Below are positions 14,269 to 22,251 of a stretch of DNA of 26,283 nucleotides, piece after piece. The number at the start of each line of letters is the position of its first letter. Position 1 is the stretch's first letter. The translations under genes and the position numbers were made by a program. Source of the stretch: an uncultured Collinsella sp. (GTDB lineage: Bacteria > Actinomycetota > Coriobacteriia > Coriobacteriales > Coriobacteriaceae). The stretch spans positions 1-26,283 of the forward strand of contig CABUPE010000033.1 in assembly GCA_902493515.1 (NCBI GenBank), written 5' to 3'. The notes under the pieces are model-generated. The model was given only the letters and a program-made list of their open reading frames with translations. It was not told the DNA's origin and did not search any database.

Positions 14269-15249
14269 ATGAAGGACATCACCATCAGCCGCAGGAGCCT
14301 TCTGGTCTCCGCCGGCCTGCTCGCGCTCGCCCCGCTCGCCGGATGCGGCGGCAACTCTGGTTCCGGCTCTGCTGCCGCCGGTTCCGACTACACCATCGGC
14401 GTTCTGCAGCTCACCGAGCACTCCGCACTCGATGCCGCCAACGACGGCTTTGTCAAGGCCATCAAGGAGAGCGGCCTTAAGGTCAAGATCGACCAGAAGA
14501 ACGCCCAGAACGACCAGTCCACGTGTAAGTCCATTGCCGACAAGTTTGTGGGCGACAACGTCAACCTGATTTATGCCATCGCCACACCCGCCGCACAGGC
14601 TGCCGCCGGCGCCACGGCCGATATCCCCATCGTGGGCTGTGCCATCACCGACTACGCCGCCTCCGGCCTGGTCCAGGACAACGACAAGCCCGGCACCAAC
14701 GTCACGGGCGCTTCCGACCTCACCCCGGTCGCCGAGCAGCTCGAGATGATGCAGAAGGTCCTGCCCGACGTTAAAAAGGTCGGCCTGCTCTACTGCACCG
14801 CCGAGTCCAACTCCGACGTCCAGATCAAGGCCGCCAAGAAGGAGCTCGACAAGCTGGGCCTCGAGTACACTGACTTCACCGTCTCGAGCTCCAACGAGAT
14901 TCAGTCCGTCGTCGAGTCTGCCGTGGGCAAGGTCGACGCGCTGTACTCCCCCACCGACAACACCATCGCCGCGGGTGCCTCGCAGGTCGGCCAGATCTGC
15001 AAGGAAAACAAGCTTCCCTTCGTGACTGGCGAGGAGGGTATGTGCATGGCCGGCGGCCTGTTCACCCTCTCCATCAATTACGAGGACCTGGGCTACGCCG
15101 CGGGCGAGATGGCCGTTAAGATCCTGAAGGGCGAGGCCAAGCCCGAAGACATGCCGATCAAGCACCTCTCGAGCAAGGACCTGGTCGTCGTCAAGAACGA
15201 CGAGATGGCCGAGGCCCTGGGCATCGACCTTTCCGCTCTGGACGCGTAA
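14269..15249 (+). CDS. ABC importer substrate-binding lipoprotein (TrpX/COG2984-like)
   Basis: This is the extracellular ligand-binding part of an ABC importer, anchored to the membrane by lipid. The 326-residue protein has a signal peptide with lipobox LAGC and acceptor Cys26. The preceding SRRSLLV fits a twin-arginine signal, hinting at export in folded form. After a Gly/Ser-rich tether the mature part follows the ABC_sub_bind family: IGVLQLTEHSALDAANDGF, IYAIATPAAQAA, IPIVGCAITDY, VGLLYCTAESNS and YSPTDNTIAAG. In streptococci this family includes TrpX, part of a tryptophan importer; the ligand here is inferred, not shown. The ATG at 14269 follows GGGGGT. The downstream permease and ATPase complete the transporter. 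Confidence 0.88.
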   Translation: MKDITISRRSLLVSAGLLALAPLAGCGGNSGSGSAAAGSDYTIGVLQLTEHSALDAANDGFVKAIKESGLKVKIDQKNAQNDQSTCKSIADKFVGDNVNLIYAIATPAAQAAAGATADIPIVGCAITDYAASGLVQDNDKPGTNVTGASDLTPVAEQLEMMQKVLPDVKKVGLLYCTAESNSDVQIKAAKKELDKLGLEYTDFTVSSSNEIQSVVESAVGKVDALYSPTDNTIAAGASQVGQICKENKLPFVTGEEGMCMAGGLFTLSINYEDLGYAAGEMAVKILKGEAKPEDMPIKHLSSKDLVVVKNDEMAEALGIDLSALDA

Positions 15250-15318
15250 TGCCATACGCGGCATGCGTCTAGAGCCCGTGCTCGCGCTTTAGCTGCGTTA
15301 TTCAATATCTGAGCCACA

Positions 15319-15357
15319 GGGGCGGGCGCTGTAGACCGGCGTCCGCCCTGCTTGTTT
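15319..15357 (+). terminator. Hairpin between binding-protein and permease genes
   Basis: GGGCGGGCGC (15320-15329) pairs with GCGTCCGCCC (15339-15348), with one G-T wobble, followed by TGCTTGTTT. It sits 70 bases after the lipoprotein stop. A partial terminator here would leave more binding protein than permease, common in importer operons, or it may stabilise the upstream mRNA. The rest of the 203-base gap shows nothing else definite. Confidence 0.55.
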
Positions 15358-15452
15358 CAGGTAAAACAAAACGTCTGTCCGCAGCTCTTCTATGCATTGT
15401 TACCGCTATTATGGAAAATCACGTGTCCACCCTATCCTAGGAGGTATGAAGC

Positions 15453-16376
15453 ATGCTCATTGCATTGCAGGGCGCCGTTTCGCAGGGCGTCCTCTGGGGC
15501 ATTATGGTGCTTGGCGTGTTTATCACGTTCCGCCTGCTCGACATTCCCGATATGACCTGCGACGGCAGCTTTGCCCTCGGCGGCTGCGTCTGCGCTGTGC
15601 TCATCGTCAATAACAACGTCGACCCGCTGCTCGCCGTGCTGGCCGGTATGTGCGCCGGCGCCATCGCGGGTGCCGTCACGGGCATTTTGACCACCGTCTT
15701 TGAGATTCCCGCGATCCTCGCCGGAATCCTCACCCAGATCAGTCTGTGGTCAATCAACCTGCGCATCATGGGCAAGTCCAATACGCCCATTCTTGCCAAG
15801 GGCACCGTGTTCTCGGCCGTCAGCAATATGACCGGCCTGCCGCAGTCCACCGTTGCCATCATCTTGGGCATCCTGCTCGCCGTGGCTATCGTTGCCATCC
15901 TGTATTGGTTCTTTGGCACCGAGATTGGCTCGGCGCTGCGCGCCACCGGCAACAACGAGTACATGATCCGCGCCCTGGGCGTCAACACCAACTCCACCAA
16001 GATGATCGCCCTTGTGCTCTCCAACGCCCTCATCGGCCTTTCGGGCGCGCTCATCTGCCAGAGCCAAAAGTATGCCGACATTGGTATGGGCACCGGTGCC
16101 ATCGTTATCGGTCTTGCCGCCATTGTTATCGGTGAGGTGCTCGGCCGTCTGCTGCCCGGCGGCCTCACGCAGTTTAGCGTCCGTCTTGCCTCCGCCGTCT
16201 TTGGCTCCGTGGTCTACTTCCTTATCCGCGCCATCGTGCTGCAAATGGGCATGGACGCCAACGACATGAAACTGCTCTCCGCCGTGATCGTCGCCGTGGC
16301 CCTGTGCGTGCCCGTGGTTTGGGAGCGCTATAAGCTCCGCAGCTCCTACACGAAGGGGGATGAGGCAGATGCTTAA
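15453..16376 (+). CDS. ABC importer permease (TrpY/COG4120-like)
   Basis: This is the membrane-spanning part of the importer, with about eight to nine hydrophobic segments in 307 residues. It belongs to the BPD_transp_2 group (branched-chain amino acid and ribose type): LLDIPDMTCDGSFALGG near the N-terminus, FEIPAILAGILTQISLWSINLRIMG in the middle, and GSALRATGNNEYMIRALGVNT, the cytoplasmic loop that contacts the ATPase. The ATG at 15453 follows TAGGAGG. The stop overlaps the ATPase start, so the two subunits are translationally coupled. The same order (binding protein, permease, ATPase) occurs in trpXYZ-type operons, which supports the assignment. Confidence 0.9.
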   Translation: MLIALQGAVSQGVLWGIMVLGVFITFRLLDIPDMTCDGSFALGGCVCAVLIVNNNVDPLLAVLAGMCAGAIAGAVTGILTTVFEIPAILAGILTQISLWSINLRIMGKSNTPILAKGTVFSAVSNMTGLPQSTVAIILGILLAVAIVAILYWFFGTEIGSALRATGNNEYMIRALGVNTNSTKMIALVLSNALIGLSGALICQSQKYADIGMGTGAIVIGLAAIVIGEVLGRLLPGGLTQFSVRLASAVFGSVVYFLIRAIVLQMGMDANDMKLLSAVIVAVALCVPVVWERYKLRSSYTKGDEADA

Positions 16377-17163
16377 GCTCTCGCACGTCAAAAAGACCTT
16401 TAACAAGGGCACCGTCACCGAGAAGCGCGCGCTCACCGGCGTCGACCTCACCCTGAATGACAGCGACTTTGTAACCGTGATTGGCGGCAACGGCGCCGGC
16501 AAGTCCACGCTGCTCAACATGATCGCCGGCGTATATCCGCTCGATTCGGGCGTTATCGAGCTCGACGGCAACGATATCTCGCGTCTGAGCGAGTCGCAGC
16601 GTGCCAAGTACCTGGGCCGCGTGTTCCAGGACCCCATGCGCGGCACCGCAGCCGACATGCAGATTGCCGAGAACCTGGCCCTCGCCAAGCGTCGCGGCCA
16701 GCGTCGCGGCCTTTCGTGGGGCGTCACCAAGGCCGAGAAAGATGAGTACGTTGAGCTGCTCAAGCGCCTGGACCTTGGTCTGGACACGCGTCTCAACGCC
16801 AAGGTCGGCCTGCTCTCGGGCGGACAGCGCCAGGCACTCACCCTGTTGATGGCCACGCTCACCAGGCCGCGCCTGCTGCTGCTCGACGAGCACACCGCGG
16901 CCCTCGACCCCAAGACGGCCTCTAAGGTGCTCAACCTGACCGAGGAGATCGTCGACGAGAACCACCTGACCACGCTCATGGTCACGCACAACATGAACGA
17001 CGCCATCCGTCTGGGCAACCGTCTGATCATGATGCACGAAGGCCACGTGATCTACGACGTGGCGGGCGATGAGAAGAAGTCGCTCACCGTAGCCGACCTG
17101 CTGCAGAAATTCGAGGAGGTCTCGGGCGGCGAGCTCGCCAACGACCGCATGCTGCTAAGCTAA
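16369..17163 (+). CDS. ABC importer ATP-binding protein (TrpZ/COG1101-like)
   Basis: This is the ATPase that powers the importer. The 264-residue protein has Walker A GGNGAGKST, a Q-loop at FQDPMRGT, the signature LLSGGQRQAL, Walker B LLLLDE followed by HTAALDP, and the switch histidine in MVTHNM. The FQDPMRGTAADMQIAENLALA region and the LSGGQRQALTLLMAT segment are typical of COG1101. Two in-frame ATGs exist (16360 and 16369). The second is preferred for spacing from GGGGGATGAGG and gives MLKLSHVKKTF. Either way it overlaps the permease stop. The gene is followed by two GGGACAGG hairpins that act as terminators. Confidence 0.93.
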   Translation: MLKLSHVKKTFNKGTVTEKRALTGVDLTLNDSDFVTVIGGNGAGKSTLLNMIAGVYPLDSGVIELDGNDISRLSESQRAKYLGRVFQDPMRGTAADMQIAENLALAKRRGQRRGLSWGVTKAEKDEYVELLKRLDLGLDTRLNAKVGLLSGGQRQALTLLMATLTRPRLLLLDEHTAALDPKTASKVLNLTEEIVDENHLTTLMVTHNMNDAIRLGNRLIMMHEGHVIYDVAGDEKKSLTVADLLQKFEEVSGGELANDRMLLS

Positions 17164-17202
17164 ACCTACCAAAAAGGGACAGGTTTATTTTGGCAGGTTT
17201 TA
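17162..17202 (+). terminator. GGGACAGG-core hairpin 1, after the ABC operon
   Basis: AAACCTACCAAAA (17162-17174) pairs with TTTTGGCAGGTTT (17188-17200) around GGGACAGG, starting within the ATPase stop codon. The 3' arm ends GGTTTT. It is the first of four similar elements in the window. Confidence 0.7.
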
Positions 17203-17218
17203 TCTGCGCAAACGTCAA

Positions 17219-17256
17219 AACCGCCGCTAAGGGACAGGCGCCCTTGCGGCGGTTTT
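17219..17256 (+). terminator. GGGACAGG-core hairpin 2
   Basis: AACCGCCGC-T-AAGGG (17219-17233) pairs with CCCTTGCGGCGGTT (17241-17254), with one bulged T, then TT. GGGACAGG lies at 17231-17238 on the 5' side of the turn. This is a second, GC-rich terminator directly after the first. The remaining bases to the nucleotidase start hold an A/T-rich promoter-like stretch (TATTAT near 17261) and an AAGGAA ribosome-binding site. Confidence 0.8.
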
Positions 17257-17320
17257 CGCATATTATGTCGATAATCCGATATTCAACCAGACATTCTGGC
17301 TAAGGACTAAGGAAACTGCC

Positions 17321-19345
17321 ATGAAAAGACTCCCCCGCCTTGCGTTAGCCACCGCGTTGTTTGCCGGCGCGCTCGCAGGCATCCCAAGCCTCGCTTTCGC
17401 GGGGAACCTGCCCGCCGCTATTGACGGCTCCGTGGCCGTCATGCACACCAACGACATCCACGGCAGCTACAAGTACAGCTACAACGCAAGCAAGGGCACC
17501 GGCACTGTGGGCTTTGATGGGCTGGCGGTTCTCTATAGCGCCCAAAACAGCGCCCCCGATCTTTTGCTCGATGCGGGCGACACCTTCCACGGGCAGTCCT
17601 TCGCCACCATGAGCGAGGGCAAGAGCATCGCCGAGCTCATGGACACCTTCTATGTAGACGGCTACGACGCGACCACGCCGGGCAACCACGACTGGAGCTA
17701 CGGCGCGAACAAACTCCGCACCATGACCGGCTACAGCACCACCGGCACGCCCTTCGCCATGCTCTGCGCGAACGCGAAGTCTACGAGCGGCGTATGGAGC
17801 TCGAGCATCACGAAGACGCTCGATCGCACCTGGGAGGATAGCGAGGATCACTCCACATTCGACTACAAAATCAAGGTCGGCGTCGTGGGTGCCATGGATG
17901 AGTCGCTGGGATCCTCGCTGCGCGCGGACCTGGTCGCGGGTACGTCGTTCTCGAGTGCCGCGAACGCCATCAATGCCGAGGCAGAGCAGCTGCGCAAGGA
18001 GGGCTGCGATGTTGTTGTGTGTATCGCGCACACGCTCGACGCCAAGACCTTTGCCACGCGACTCCGTGGCGTCGATGCCCTTATCGCAGGCCACGAGCAC
18101 ATCAACCTTAACGAGAAGGTGACGGGAGCCGACGGCAAGACAATCCACGTTGTCGAGGCGGGCAGTGCCTTTGCCGAGGTGGGACTGCTTTCCATTCCGT
18201 ACAAATACGACACGAATGGCACCGAGACGACCGACGACGACACGGTCACGGTCCCTGCAGACGACAGCAACGAGAAGCTCTACACCGCCAAGAACGTCAA
18301 CGACCTTTTGGCAGACCCCGACAAGGGCTCCGACTACCAAAGCCGCCTTGAAGCCGTCCGCAACAAGATCAAGCCGCTCGACGAGGACTTTGAAAACGAA
18401 TCGAACAAGGTGCTCGGCACATCCACCACCAACTATTTCTACGGCGAGGACGCCGCAGGCACGCATGGTTGGGAAATGGTGCGCACCACCGATTTCCGTC
18501 CCAGCAAGGAGGGCGACACCACCAAGGCCCAGACCATCGGCCACGTGATTTGCAGCTCCTATCTTGACCTGACGGGCGCGGACCTCGCTATCGAAAACGC
18601 TGGCGGCATCCGCGGCGGCATCGCGGCGGGCAACGTGACCGCCGGCAACGTCATCGCCATCTCGCCCTACGGCAACACCGTGGAGACCTGGACCATGACC
18701 GGCGCGGACTTCCTCGCAGCGCTCGAGCACTCGCTACAAATCAGCGACGATTGCAACGACAGCTACGAGCTTCAGCAGGCTTATGTGGCGGCCGGTCACA
18801 CCGAGCAGGAGGCGCAAGACAAGTACAAGTGGCGCGATGACTCTGGCAGCGTTCTCTCCTTTGGCGGCATCAACGTGACGATTGATTGGACGCAGCCCGA
18901 AGGCAAGCGCATTGTGAGTGCCACACTCACCAAAGACGGCAGCACGCTCGACCCCGCCAAGACCTATACCGTCGCCACCAACAACTACATCATTACCAAC
19001 ACGACCGATTTTCCCACCTTTGCACACGCCACCAAGTACACCGAGTGGGGCACGTGCGAGGCGGCGCTGAGGGCACTGATCGGGCAGGACAGCTGGGAGA
19101 GCAAGATGGCCTCGCTCGCGGGCACCATCAGCTTTGGCTCCGCTGCCGTGGACCCCACGCCCACACCGGCCCCGACGCCTAAGCCCTCGCCTAAGACGGA
19201 CACGACGGCCACGAAGGTCATCACCAAGAAGACGACCGGTAAGCTTGCCACAACGGGAGACCGCACGCTGGCAGTAGTTGGCGCGTGCCTTATCGGCGGC
19301 ATCATCGTCATCATGCTCGGCATTATCTGGAAGCGTCGACGCTAA
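17321..19345 (+). CDS. Secreted 5'-nucleotidase/cyclic phosphodiesterase with LATTG wall anchor
   Basis: This protein probably dephosphorylates extracellular nucleotides to nucleosides at the cell surface. The 674-residue protein has a Sec signal peptide (cleavage near AFA/GN, 27/28). The metallophosphoesterase domain shows MHTNDIHGSY (Asp45, His47), LLDAGDTFHG (Asp87), TTPGNHDWSYG (Asn122, His123), VCIAHTLD and IAGHEHINL. The 5_nucleotid_C domain follows, with IENAGGIRGGI, SPYGNTVETWTMTG and NNYIITNTTDF. A Pro/Thr/Lys-rich spacer (about 615-640) leads to LATTG (642-646), a hydrophobic segment and a KRRR tail. That layout is a sortase signal; LAXTG is the form known for class E sortases of actinobacteria. 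No sortase gene is in the window. Phosphate or purine salvage is the likely role. Confidence 0.92.
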   Translation: MKRLPRLALATALFAGALAGIPSLAFAGNLPAAIDGSVAVMHTNDIHGSYKYSYNASKGTGTVGFDGLAVLYSAQNSAPDLLLDAGDTFHGQSFATMSEGKSIAELMDTFYVDGYDATTPGNHDWSYGANKLRTMTGYSTTGTPFAMLCANAKSTSGVWSSSITKTLDRTWEDSEDHSTFDYKIKVGVVGAMDESLGSSLRADLVAGTSFSSAANAINAEAEQLRKEGCDVVVCIAHTLDAKTFATRLRGVDALIAGHEHINLNEKVTGADGKTIHVVEAGSAFAEVGLLSIPYKYDTNGTETTDDDTVTVPADDSNEKLYTAKNVNDLLADPDKGSDYQSRLEAVRNKIKPLDEDFENESNKVLGTSTTNYFYGEDAAGTHGWEMVRTTDFRPSKEGDTTKAQTIGHVICSSYLDLTGADLAIENAGGIRGGIAAGNVTAGNVIAISPYGNTVETWTMTGADFLAALEHSLQISDDCNDSYELQQAYVAAGHTEQEAQDKYKWRDDSGSVLSFGGINVTIDWTQPEGKRIVSATLTKDGSTLDPAKTYTVATNNYIITNTTDFPTFAHATKYTEWGTCEAALRALIGQDSWESKMASLAGTISFGSAAVDPTPTPAPTPKPSPKTDTTATKVITKKTTGKLATTGDRTLAVVGACLIGGIIVIMLGIIWKRRR

Positions 19346-19396
19346 GCTACACCGCCGGGCCTTACAGCCCCGCCGCGTAAACCTTATATCGAGCAC

Positions 19397-19432
19397 AGAA
19401 GCCCGTCCGAATTTGATCGGACGGGCTTCTTG
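19397..19432 (+). terminator. Terminator between nucleotidase and MscS genes
   Basis: AGAAGCCCGTCCGA (19397-19410) and TCGGACGGGCTTCT (19417-19430) form a perfect 14-bp stem over ATTTGA, then TGG. The stem is very strong but the U-tract is poor; it could work in either direction. Confidence 0.75.
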
Positions 19433-19474
19433 GTGGGTATCATGGTTGGACGATCATAAGGAGGTTTTCCCTAC

Positions 19475-20242
19475 ATGGAATTGTTTGAGCCGATTCTTCA
19501 TTTCTTTGAGCAACGGTGGGTCCACAACATCATCTGGGCCGTCATCTTGGCGATAGGCACCGCCGTCGCCACCAAGGTCGTATCCAAGACCCTGCGTCAC
19601 CTGCTCAATCGCGACGACAACCCGCTTCCGGCATCGAGCATCTTCATCAACATCGCACGCGCCGTCATCTGGATGATCGGCGGCAGCTTTATCCTCGACA
19701 ACTGCTTTGGCATTAACGCAAACGCGCTCGTCGCCGCTCTTGGCGTCGGCGGCATCGCCATCTCGCTCGGCTTTCAGGACACGCTGTCAAACCTTATTGG
19801 CGGCATGCAGGTTACGTTTATGGGCATCATCAAGCCTGGCGACAATATCGAAGTCGGCGGCGTGTCGGGCGTGGTCCAGGACATCACCTGGCGCCACACG
19901 ACCATCGAAGATGCCTGCGGGCAGACCATCATCGTCCCCAACTCCAACATCTCCAAGAACACGCTCGTGCATTTGATGCCCTTTGGGCGCGTGGCTGTGC
20001 CCGTTGCCGTAAAGGACACGTCCAAGTGGGCCTCGCTCGACGTGCTGGCAGACGAGCTGACCAGCGCCACCAAGGCCGCCGTGCTTCCCATCTCGGGCTT
20101 TGACAAGGAGCCGTATGTGCTCTTTAGCGAGATCGGCGACTTTGGCATTAAGGGCAAGATCATCTTTATCGTCAGCGACGACAGCACCACTTTCACCGCT
20201 GCCGACGCCTGCATCCGCGCCATCGCCCCCATCATTGCCTAA
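19475..20242 (+). CDS. Small-conductance mechanosensitive channel (MscS family)
   Basis: This is a membrane-tension-gated channel that releases solutes on osmotic down-shock. The 255-residue protein has three predicted membrane segments (about 17-35, 58-80, 85-115). The pore helix carries the Ala/Gly packing pattern of TM3: ALVAALGVGGIAISLGFQDTLSNLIGG. The MscS beta domain follows, with KPGDNIEVGGVSGVVQDITWRHTTI and IIVPNSNISKNTLVH, and a mixed alpha/beta C-terminal domain. It is slightly shorter than E. coli MscS (286) but has all core parts. The ATG at 19475 follows AAGGAGG. The gene stands alone between terminator hairpins. Confidence 0.94.
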   Translation: MELFEPILHFFEQRWVHNIIWAVILAIGTAVATKVVSKTLRHLLNRDDNPLPASSIFINIARAVIWMIGGSFILDNCFGINANALVAALGVGGIAISLGFQDTLSNLIGGMQVTFMGIIKPGDNIEVGGVSGVVQDITWRHTTIEDACGQTIIVPNSNISKNTLVHLMPFGRVAVPVAVKDTSKWASLDVLADELTSATKAAVLPISGFDKEPYVLFSEIGDFGIKGKIIFIVSDDSTTFTAADACIRAIAPIIA

Positions 20243-20280
20243 ACCACCACAAAGGGGACAGGCACCTTTGTTGTGGTTTT
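20241..20280 (+). terminator. GGGACAGG-core hairpin 3, after mscS
   Basis: AAACCACCACAAAGG (20241-20255) pairs with CCTTTGTTGTGGTTT (20265-20279), with one mismatch, around GGGGACAGGCA. It begins inside the mscS stop codon and ends in TTTT. Confidence 0.8.
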
Positions 20281-20304
20281 CATTCGTGGTACCATGGTTC
20301 ATAT

Positions 20305-20320
20305 AGTTGTTTAAACGACT
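20305..20320 (+). promoter_or_regulatory. 16-bp palindrome before the ParB-like/BMP operon
   Basis: AGTTGTTTAAACGACT is a palindrome except for one base pair (T/C at positions 4 and 13), centred on TTTAAA. It overlaps a possible -10 (TATAGT, 20302-20307) and ends 14 bases before the start codon, next to the AAGGGAG ribosome-binding site. The position fits an operator for a dimeric regulator. No such regulator has been identified. Confidence 0.45.
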
Positions 20321-20334
20321 AAGGGAGCAACATC

Positions 20335-22251
20335 ATGGAAGAGGCCTACCGTCAAGCACGCAAGCGCGGCGAGCAAGGACGTCGACGCGCCATTAGTCAA
20401 AGCGAGTATCCGTACCTCACGGACCTCGATAGCTTGGTTGCCCAGCTCCCCTTAGGCCAGCGAGAGAATGTCGGCCTGAGAGACATTCCGCTCGAAATGG
20501 TCGTCGGTACGGTTACCAAGGGCCGTCAGTCCGCCTTTTCATGCAACTTTATGCCCCTGCTGCCGTTTGGCACCGAGTTCGCCCGCAAGTGGTCCAACCT
20601 CTACGACATCCAGGTAACCGAGGGTTATCGCGACCCCATCATCGTCACCGAGTTCATGCATCGGTTCTATGTCCAGGAAGGCAACAAACGCGTCAGTGTC
20701 CTCAAATTCCTGGACGCTCCGACGGTTTCGGCCAAGGTCACCCGTCTCTACCCCGGCACATGGGATTCCGTCGAAAGCCGCCTGTACGGCGAGTTCTGCG
20801 CGTTTTGGCGCGTCTGCCCCCTATACGAGATCGAGTTCTCGCGTGAGGGAAGCTACGAGACGCTCGCCAAGATGCTCGGTCAGAACCTTATCGAAAAATG
20901 GCCGCAGAAAAAGGTCGACTACCTGCGTCACACCTTTCTGCTCTTTAAGCGCGCCTACCTTCGCGCAGGCGGCGACCACCTGGACATTACGCCCGCCGAC
21001 GCCATGCTCGTCTACCTCAATGTGTACAACCAGGACCGCCTGCTGGATACGCCGACGGATATCGTCGTAAACCGCCTGTGCAAGATCTGGCGCGAGCTGG
21101 TTATTGCCGGCAAAAATGACGAGGACAAGGTCGATCTTGTCGAAGCACCGAGCGTCGACGAGGAGGAGACGCCCGCCAAGTCCACCTCTGGCGTGCTCAA
21201 CTTCTTTATGGGCAAGACCGTCTACTCGACGGCCAACCCCCTGCGCATCGCCTTTATCCATGAGTTCCCCTGTGCGACGTCGAGCTGGGACAGCCTGCAC
21301 GACCAAGGGCGTCAGTATCTCGATGAGCACTTTGGCGGTATCGTGCGCACCGAGGCGTTCGAGGACTGTCACGATCCGGATGTGTTCTACGCCGCCGTGG
21401 AAACGGCTGTCAAACATGGAGCAAACGTCATCTTCTCGACCTCGCACCGCCTGATGGAATACACGCTCAGGGCTGCCGTTGAGTATCCCCGGGTTCGGTT
21501 CCTCAACTGCTCTATCGGCCTTCCCCATCAAAGCGTCCGTTCGTACTTTGGCAAGATGTACGAGGCCAAGTTTCTGCTGGGCGCCCTTGCGGCCAGCATG
21601 GCGGACAACCACCGCATCGGTTACCACGCGTCGGTCTTCGCCTCGGGCGCACTCAGCGAGATCAACGCCTTTGCGATTGGCGCCTCGCTGCTCGACCCGC
21701 GCGCGCAGGTCATCCTCACCTGGGGCGATGTTCCCGCCGGTGGTCTTGCCGAAGCCATGTGCCGCGAAGGCGTAAGCGTCATGACCGGCGCTGACATGTC
21801 AAAGTCGCTCGAAGACCCAACGGCCTACGGGCTTCACCGCTTGGTCGACGGCAAAGTCACCGGCATCGCCATGCCCGTATGGAACTGGGGCCGTTACTAC
21901 GAGCTCATCGTTCGCAGCCTTCTTCACGGCACGTGGGACGAGACCAGCGACGACAACCAAGTGCGCGCTGTCAACTACTGGTATGGCATGAGCTCCGGCG
22001 TTATCGACATCCGTTACGCTCCGGGCCTACCCTACCAAACGCGCAAACTCGTGCAGTTGCTCCGCAACGGCATTGTTGTGGGATCCATCAACCCCTTTGG
22101 CGGCGAGCTCCACAGCCAGAACGGCGTGGTACAGATCGAAGGCTTCCCTCCGCTGCCGAGCACGCAGATTGTCGAGATGAATTGGCTGGCGGACAACGTG
22201 GTAGGCACCATTCCGCAGCTCGACGATGAGCCGAAAGTCCCTGCCCTATGA
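20335..22251 (+). CDS. ParB-like domain fused to BMP/PnrA-type nucleoside-binding domain
   Basis: This is a 638-residue protein of unknown role with no signal peptide, lipobox or membrane segment. The N-terminus is Arg/Lys-rich (1-25). Residues about 50-137 resemble a ParB/sulfiredoxin-type domain: PLEMVVGTVTKGRQSAFS, then EGYRDPIIVTEF (96-107), then FYVQEGNKRVSVLKFL (111-126), where EGNKRVSV occupies the place of the ParB GERR box. A helical middle (140-265) and an acidic linker (265-285) follow. Residues about 302-600 resemble the BMP family (PnrA/Med type): LRIAFIHEF, VIFSTSHRLMEY, NCSIGLPHQSVRSYFGKMYEAKFLLGALAAS (broken pattern across 395-425) and IGYHASVFASG. BMP proteins usually bind nucleosides outside the cell; here the domain should face the cytoplasm. 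The stop overlaps the phosphoesterase ATG by four bases (ATGA), so the two are coupled. Confidence 0.78.
   Translation: MEEAYRQARKRGEQGRRRAISQSEYPYLTDLDSLVAQLPLGQRENVGLRDIPLEMVVGTVTKGRQSAFSCNFMPLLPFGTEFARKWSNLYDIQVTEGYRDPIIVTEFMHRFYVQEGNKRVSVLKFLDAPTVSAKVTRLYPGTWDSVESRLYGEFCAFWRVCPLYEIEFSREGSYETLAKMLGQNLIEKWPQKKVDYLRHTFLLFKRAYLRAGGDHLDITPADAMLVYLNVYNQDRLLDTPTDIVVNRLCKIWRELVIAGKNDEDKVDLVEAPSVDEEETPAKSTSGVLNFFMGKTVYSTANPLRIAFIHEFPCATSSWDSLHDQGRQYLDEHFGGIVRTEAFEDCHDPDVFYAAVETAVKHGANVIFSTSHRLMEYTLRAAVEYPRVRFLNCSIGLPHQSVRSYFGKMYEAKFLLGALAASMADNHRIGYHASVFASGALSEINAFAIGASLLDPRAQVILTWGDVPAGGLAEAMCREGVSVMTGADMSKSLEDPTAYGLHRLVDGKVTGIAMPVWNWGRYYELIVRSLLHGTWDETSDDNQVRAVNYWYGMSSGVIDIRYAPGLPYQTRKLVQLLRNGIVVGSINPFGGELHSQNGVVQIEGFPPLPSTQIVEMNWLADNVVGTIPQLDDEPKVPAL

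Noticed and set aside
14186..14272. The 28-codon frame before the ABC lipoprotein as a real gene
   Set aside because: It has no ribosome-binding site and starts upstream of the best -10; kept only as part of a leader observation.
17345..18730. A 461-codon open frame opposite the nucleotidase
   Set aside because: It is a shadow of a gene with clear signal peptide, metal-binding and C-terminal motifs.
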